From Thermoleophilia bacterium (lineage in GTDB: Bacteria > Actinomycetota > Thermoleophilia > Gaiellales > Gaiellaceae): DNA of 8,512 nt. The stretch lies in the NCBI GenBank assembly GCA_020845695.1, contig JADLFG010000037.1:1-8512 (forward strand). The letters are read 5' to 3'. Positions within the stretch are counted from its first letter, which is position 1, and each line of letters starts with the position of its first letter. The translations under genes were made by a program, and so were the position numbers. Of this stretch, positions 6,132 through 8,512 are shown in pieces. Below the pieces are notes generated by a model. It made no database searches and was not told where the DNA came from. It was given only the letters and a program-made list of their open reading frames with translations.

Positions 6132-6353
6132 ATGCCAAAGATCTCGACGAAGAACCAGATCACGATCCCCGTGGCAGTGCTGAAGGCGACGGGGCTGAAC
6201 GCCGGCGATCAGGTCGTCATCGAAGCGCTCGAGGACGGTGAGCTGCGCGTCCGCCGCGGCACGGTCAGCTTCGAACGTGCCTTCGGCGCCCTCACCGGTA
6301 CCTACCCGCCCGGCTACCTGGAGCAACTCGACCGGGAAGACGCCGAGCGGTGA
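6132..6353 (+). CDS. vapB: AbrB/MazE-type antitoxin of VapBC module 2
   Basis: A 73-aa swapped-hairpin (AbrB-like) antitoxin. The N-terminal DNA-binding fold is typical: ISTKNQITIPVAVLKATGLN (residues 4-23), then GDQVVIEALEDGELRVRR (25-42). The C-terminal tail from about 43 (SFERAFGALTGTYPPGYLEQ, then LDREDAER) is the toxin-binding part, short and acidic at its end. It should sequester the PIN toxin and, alone or with it, repress the operon at the palindrome immediately upstream. The ATG at 6132 is set by the -10 box 7 nt before it and by the conserved start of the fold. Its stop TGA overlaps the toxin's GTG start (GTGA), ensuring coupled translation and a balanced ratio. This fold differs from the RHH antitoxin of module 1. 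Confidence 0.92.
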   Translation: MPKISTKNQITIPVAVLKATGLNAGDQVVIEALEDGELRVRRGTVSFERAFGALTGTYPPGYLEQLDREDAER

Positions 6354-6772
6354 AGGTCGTCCTCGACGCCGACGTCCTGATCGGCGCGCTCGACGGCAAC
6401 GATCCCCACCACCACCGTGCGCGAACGCTCTTCCGTCGTTGGCGGCACCGTGACACGAGCCTGCTCATCAGCGTCGTCAACCTCACCGAGGTCCTCGTCG
6501 CCCCCGCAACCGAGCGGCAGCGACTGCGGGCCGCGCGCGAGGCGATCGACGCCCTCGGCGTCGTGACCCACCGGCCGAACGAGGCGGTCGGTGTCGTGGC
6601 CGCACGTCTCCGCGGCGCGCACCCGATCAGCCTCCCGGATGCCTACTGCCTCGCCACCGCCCGCTCCGCAGGCGCCGCGATTGCCTCCTTCGACCAGAGG
6701 GTCCTCCATGCTGCCGGCCTCGAGGGGATTCCCGCCGCCTCGGCCGAGGCCCGACGACCGCGACACCGCTGA
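6350..6772 (+). CDS. vapC: PIN-domain toxin (VapC-type ribonuclease) of VapBC module 2
   Basis: A 140-aa PIN-fold ribonuclease toxin with a complete set of acidic residues: D6 in VVLDADVLIGALDGND, E47 in SVVNLTEVLVAP, D97 in SLPDAYCLATA and D115 in IASFDQRVLHAAG. A histidine cluster (HHH, residues 20-22) follows the first strand, as is common in the family. It starts with GTG at 6350, overlapping the antitoxin stop by 4 nt. The last about 15 residues (ASAEARRPRHR) are basic and probably disordered. It shares only the PIN fold with the other two toxins of the window, so the modules are not recent tandem copies. RNA target unknown. Confidence 0.93.
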   Translation: MKVVLDADVLIGALDGNDPHHHRARTLFRRWRHRDTSLLISVVNLTEVLVAPATERQRLRAAREAIDALGVVTHRPNEAVGVVAARLRGAHPISLPDAYCLATARSAGAAIASFDQRVLHAAGLEGIPAASAEARRPRHR

Positions 6773-6814
6773 GCGCCCGGCGTGCGGCCCGGGGCAGCCC
6801 GGCGGCGCAGGTGG

Positions 6815-6820
6815 TAGTCT
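6815..6820 (+). promoter_or_regulatory. -10 box TAGTCT before the NTF2-like gene
   Basis: TAGTCT in an otherwise GC-rich gap. Unlike the other promoters here it lies 48 nt before the start codon, so the transcript would have a leader of roughly 42 nt. That leader contains AGGGAG at 6849-6854, 14 nt from the ATG, a somewhat distant ribosome-binding site. Confidence 0.4.
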
Positions 6821-6868
6821 CAGGCACCGTCGGCTCCGCGAGCCGCGCAGGGAGACGACGAGACCGCC

Positions 6869-7285
6869 ATGCAGTACGACGCCACGCCAGCCGGCCTGGA
6901 GCGCGCCTTCGAGGACTGGGCGGCAGCGCTCAACGCGCTCGACCTCGACACGTTCTACTCGTTCTTTGCCGAGGACTCCGAGATCCTCGACGAGGACTAC
7001 CCCTGGCGCATGACCAAGATGGAGTTCGTCGACCACATCGCGTTCCACGGGGGCGTCTGGGAGTCGTTCCAGTGGGTGCCCCGCGAGACGGCGGTGAAGG
7101 TCTGGGGTACGACCGGGCACGTGAGCGGGTTCTCGACATTCCGCGGCAAGCCGCGCGACGCCGGCTTCCGGCAGCGCTTCATGGGCTTCACGACCACCTG
7201 GGTCCACGCAGACGGACGCTGGGTGCTCGTCAGCTGGCACCAGAGCGTCCTCGCCGGCCGGATCCTCGGCGCTTCGCCGAGCTAG
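6869..7285 (+). CDS. NTF2/SnoaL-like fold protein
   Basis: A 138-aa single-domain protein with the features of the SnoaL/DUF4440 branch of the NTF2-like superfamily: an N-terminal helix with LERAFEDWAAALNALDLDTF (residues 9-28), a cone-like beta sheet region (YSFFAEDSEILDEDYPWRMT), a middle HIAFHGGVWESFQW, and a C-terminal strand pair ending FMGFTTTWVHADGRWVLVSW then HQS (105-127). The W-H-A-D-G-R-W pattern near the end is typical of the group. Such proteins are small-molecule isomerases, cyclases, hydrolases or simply binding pockets; no catalytic residues can be assigned here. It has its own promoter and stands alone between two TA modules. A hairpin overlaps its last codons. Start ATG 6869 is the first plausible one. 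Confidence 0.82.
   Translation: MQYDATPAGLERAFEDWAAALNALDLDTFYSFFAEDSEILDEDYPWRMTKMEFVDHIAFHGGVWESFQWVPRETAVKVWGTTGHVSGFSTFRGKPRDAGFRQRFMGFTTTWVHADGRWVLVSWHQSVLAGRILGASPS
7265..7281 (+). terminator. Stem-loop overlapping the end of the NTF2-like gene
   Basis: A perfect 7-bp inverted repeat CTCGGCG-CTT-CGCCGAG with a 3-nt loop, ending 1 nt before the TAG stop. It is a candidate terminator or mRNA 3' end stabiliser; no T-run follows. Confidence 0.4.
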
Positions 7286-7422
7286 CCGAGAACCTGGGCG
7301 ACGCCCCCGTAGGAGAGGCCGGGCGCGTGGGCCTCCTTCTACGCTCCTGCCTCCTCGCCTGCGCCTTGCGCGACACCAGCGTAGGCGACGTCGACCCATC
7401 TTCGTGCGAGGGGCGCTGGTCT

Positions 7423-7545
7423 CTAGCGTTTGGCGGGCAAGCTGAAGCGGGGTAAGAGCTCGGGGTACTCGAAGGCGGTGATGTCCTTCACCCGTGCGGC
7501 GTCGAGCGTCAGGACCTCGAGCGCGCTCGGCAGGTAGCGAGCCCG
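7423..7545 (-). pseudogene. C-terminal remnant of an ECF sigma factor (SigG/SigJ type with SnoaL tail)
   Basis: On the - strand the last 40 codons before the TAG at 7423-7425 read ARYLPSALEVLTLDAARVKD, then ITAFEYPELLPRFSLPAKR. This closely resembles the C-terminal end of actinobacterial ECF sigma factors carrying a SnoaL-like domain, whose tails read like ALxVLTLxGxRIAEITAFxDPxLFPRFGLP. The sigma-2 and sigma-4 regions that bind core polymerase and DNA are absent, and upstream sequence in all three frames loses the similarity, so this is a 3' remnant. The open frame continues to an ATG at 7605 but that part (PRRHHLPFRQQWPRKRW) does not look like the family. It could alternatively be the end of a stand-alone SnoaL protein. 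Confidence 0.5.
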
Positions 7546-7676
7546 CCACCTCTTCCGAGGCCATTGCTGACGGAATGGAAGGTGGTGCCGCCTGGGCGGT
7601 CCCAAGGCTCGCGGGTCGGAAGCGGGACGGCCCGCTGGCGCGACCCTGCGGATCTCGAAAGGATGGTTCGCGAGGT

Positions 7677-7734
7677 CATGAACCCTTCACCGCTCATGCG
7701 CTAGACTGTCCTCATGGATGGACGTACGACCATG
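7677..7734 (+). repeat. Four CATG sites at exact 18-nt spacing over the vapBC3 promoter and start
   Basis: CATG begins at 7677, 7695, 7713 and 7731, each 18 nt apart; the first three are TCATG. The last two include the antitoxin start codon and an in-frame internal ATG. CATG is self-complementary, so each is a potential half-turn contact site. The series brackets the -10 box at 7702 and could be an operator array, or partly chance. Confidence 0.35.
7702..7707 (+). promoter_or_regulatory. -10 box TAGACT for vapBC module 3
   Basis: TAGACT followed by 6 nt and the ATG at 7714, no Shine-Dalgarno between. A partial -35 match (ATGAAC, 7679-7684) lies 17 nt upstream of the box. This is the same leaderless geometry as the other promoters of the window. 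Confidence 0.5.
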
Positions 7735-7965
7735 ACGCGCATCTCGCGCGGTGGTCAGGTGACCGTGCCCGCGCCCGTGAGGCGCCGCTGGGAGACCGAG
7801 CGGGTCGCGCTGGAAGATCACGGCGACTACCTCCTCCTGCGCCCGCTTGCGGATCCAGTCGACAGCTTCATCGGGTTCGCCACCGGCGACGGGCCGAGCA
7901 GCGAGGAGATGCGGGCACAGAGCCGCATCGAGGAGGCCGCCGCCGAGGCTCGCGGCGACCGATGA
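7714..7965 (+). CDS. vapB: AbrB/MazE-type antitoxin of VapBC module 3
   Basis: An 83-aa AbrB-fold antitoxin. The DNA-binding half reads MTRISRGGQVTVPAPVRRRW (residues 7-26), then ERVALEDHGDYLLLRPL (29-45), the usual swapped-hairpin pattern. The toxin-binding tail (46-83) includes DPVDSFIGFATGDGPSSEEM and ends in a charged helix rich in E, A and R. The ATG at 7714 is 6 nt after a -10 box; the in-frame ATG at 7732 (residue 7) is an alternative that would start directly at the conserved fold. It overlaps the toxin by 4 nt (ATGA). Only the fold is shared with the module 2 antitoxin; the tails differ, consistent with separate toxin specificity. Confidence 0.88.
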   Translation: MDGRTTMTRISRGGQVTVPAPVRRRWETERVALEDHGDYLLLRPLADPVDSFIGFATGDGPSSEEMRAQSRIEEAAAEARGDR

Positions 7966-8402
7966 TCCTCCTCGATGCCTACGCGCTCGTGGCCGCTGCT
8001 ACCGGCGAGCGTGCCGCGGTCGAGGTCGCCGAGCTTCTCCGCGGCGGCGACTGTGCCGTCACCACCAGCAACCTGGCCGAGCTGTACGACCAGCTCGTTC
8101 GCCGAGTCGGCCTCGGCGTAGACGTCGTCGACGCCCATGTGCAACCGCTTCTCGGTGAATCGCTCGCCGTGCGCGACCTCGACCGCGAGCGAGCGAGACG
8201 CGCAGGCCCACTGCGGGCACAGCTCTACCGGCGACGAACGGCCGAGCTCTCGCTCGCCGACTGCGTGCTGCTCGCCTCACTGGAGGAAGGCGACACGGTC
8301 GCCACCGCCAATCCGCCGCTCGCCCACGCCGCCCGTCGCCTCGGCCACAGGGTCACGCCCCTGCCCGACTCACGCGGACGACGCCCATCGGCGCCTGCGT
8401 AA
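7962..8402 (+). CDS. vapC: PIN-domain toxin of VapBC module 3, fourth acidic residue replaced by Asn
   Basis: A 146-aa PIN-fold toxin. Three active-site acids are present: D5 in ILLDAYALVAAATGE, E40 in TTSNLAELYDQL and D100 in ELSLADCVLLAS. At the fourth position, where relatives have VATSDPALA-like sequence, this one reads VATANPPLAHAARRLG, with N117 instead of Asp. Many PIN enzymes keep activity with three strong acids, so it may be active, altered or inactive. The ATG at 7962 overlaps the antitoxin stop (ATGA), typical of vapBC. The last about 14 residues (PDSRGRRPSAPA) are a basic, proline-rich tail. It converges on the partial gene at the right edge with 46 nt between stops. Confidence 0.88.
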   Translation: MILLDAYALVAAATGERAAVEVAELLRGGDCAVTTSNLAELYDQLVRRVGLGVDVVDAHVQPLLGESLAVRDLDRERARRAGPLRAQLYRRRTAELSLADCVLLASLEEGDTVATANPPLAHAARRLGHRVTPLPDSRGRRPSAPA

Positions 8403-8448
8403 ATGCGTCGAGCCGCTTCGGAGATCGTGGCTGCCTGACGCGGCGGCC

Positions 8449-8511
8449 TCAAACCTGCGGTCGGTAAGCCAGGTAGACGACGCCGTTGTCGTACGACTCA
8501 CACGCCGCGAG
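8449..8511 (-). CDS. C-terminal end of an unidentified gene entering from the right edge
   Basis: On the - strand the last 20 codons read LAACESYDNGVVYLAYRPQV before a TGA at 8449-8451. Third positions are mostly G or C, as in the other genes here, and the frame is open to the window edge, while the + strand has nothing coding in these bases. The piece is too short to name a family. It is convergent with the third PIN toxin. Confidence 0.45.
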   Translation of the reverse strand, partial: LAACESYDNGVVYLAYRPQV

Positions 8512-8512
8512 C

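Larger units (their letters stand above)
7286..7713. other. Gene-poor gap between the NTF2-like gene and VapBC module 3
   Basis: A 428-nt stretch without an intact gene. The right two-thirds carries, on the - strand, the tail of a broken sigma-factor-like gene (7423 to about 7545) and then sequence with no recognisable coding content. The left third (7286-7422) shows nothing beyond a weak GAGGCC/GGCCTC hairpin at 7315-7335. The last 40 nt hold the promoter region of vapBC3. Confidence 0.6.

Noticed and set aside
6789..6802. CCGGG-GCAG-CCCGG hairpin after the second PIN toxin
   Set aside because: A 5-bp stem in extremely GC-rich sequence with no T-run is too likely by chance to call a terminator.
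7494..7961. N-terminal extension of the third PIN toxin
   Set aside because: The frame is open upstream but runs antisense to the antitoxin region as arginine-rich shadow. The PIN fold begins exactly at the ATG at 7962, which overlaps the antitoxin stop.
1..8512. CRISPR array, tRNA or rRNA genes, phage genes, restriction or other defence systems
   Set aside because: I saw no regularly repeated spacers, no cloverleaf or rRNA-like conserved stretches, and no such proteins. The only defence-like content is the three toxin-antitoxin modules.

Overview
This window comes from a very GC-rich genome with strongly G/C-ending codons, TTG/GTG as well as ATG starts, and almost no room between coupled genes. 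The protein families (DesK/NarL-type two-component pair, VapBC modules, REC-Grx-TrxR-like flavoprotein) and the promoter style (TANNNT boxes 6 to 8 nt before start codons, suggesting leaderless transcripts) fit an actinobacterium, possibly a deep branch such as Thermoleophilia. That placement is an inference from style, not from a marker gene.

Layout. (1) 5-627, + strand: a ribbon-helix-helix antitoxin overlapping a PIN-domain toxin (VapBC module 1). (2) 676-1239, - strand: a decayed stretch. A fragment of an IS256-family transposase start (probable IS end, ribosome-binding site and about 54 codons) runs into the frameshifted C-terminal remains of an unrelated small membrane protein. (3) 1341-4041, + strand: a multi-spanning membrane protein, a DesK/NarL-type histidine kinase and, with an ATGA overlap, its LuxR/NarL-type response regulator. 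(4) 4082-4287: a frameshifted fossil of an IS3-family OrfB transposase N-terminus. (5) 4302-6005, + strand: a three-part flavoprotein (receiver-like, glutaredoxin-like, thioredoxin-reductase-like) in which each part lacks its defining catalytic residue(s). (6) 6109-6772, + strand: VapBC module 2 (AbrB-type antitoxin plus PIN toxin) with a clear palindromic operator overlapping its -10 box. (7) 6869-7285, + strand: an NTF2/SnoaL-fold protein. (8) 7286-7713: mostly non-coding, holding on the - strand the C-terminal remnant of what looks like an ECF sigma factor of the SigG/SigJ type. (9) 7714-8402, + strand: VapBC module 3, whose toxin lacks the usual fourth acidic residue. (10) 8449-8511, - strand: the last 20 codons of a gene entering from the right edge.

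How it fits together. The core is a sensory/redox block: a membrane protein next to a membrane-anchored kinase and its regulator, then a flavoprotein. It is flanked and interrupted by three toxin-antitoxin modules and by broken transposases and broken genes. This is the look of an accessory region that has seen repeated insertion and deletion. Only the TA pairs and the kinase-regulator pair can be called functional units with confidence. The links between the two-component system, the membrane protein and the flavoprotein rest on adjacency alone.

The most interesting items are the degenerate three-domain flavoprotein, the recurrent promoter-to-start spacing, the operator/-10 overlap at vapBC2, the 18-nt phased CATG sites at vapBC3, and the two transposon fossils, one of which seems to donate its stop codon to the flavoprotein's -10 box.
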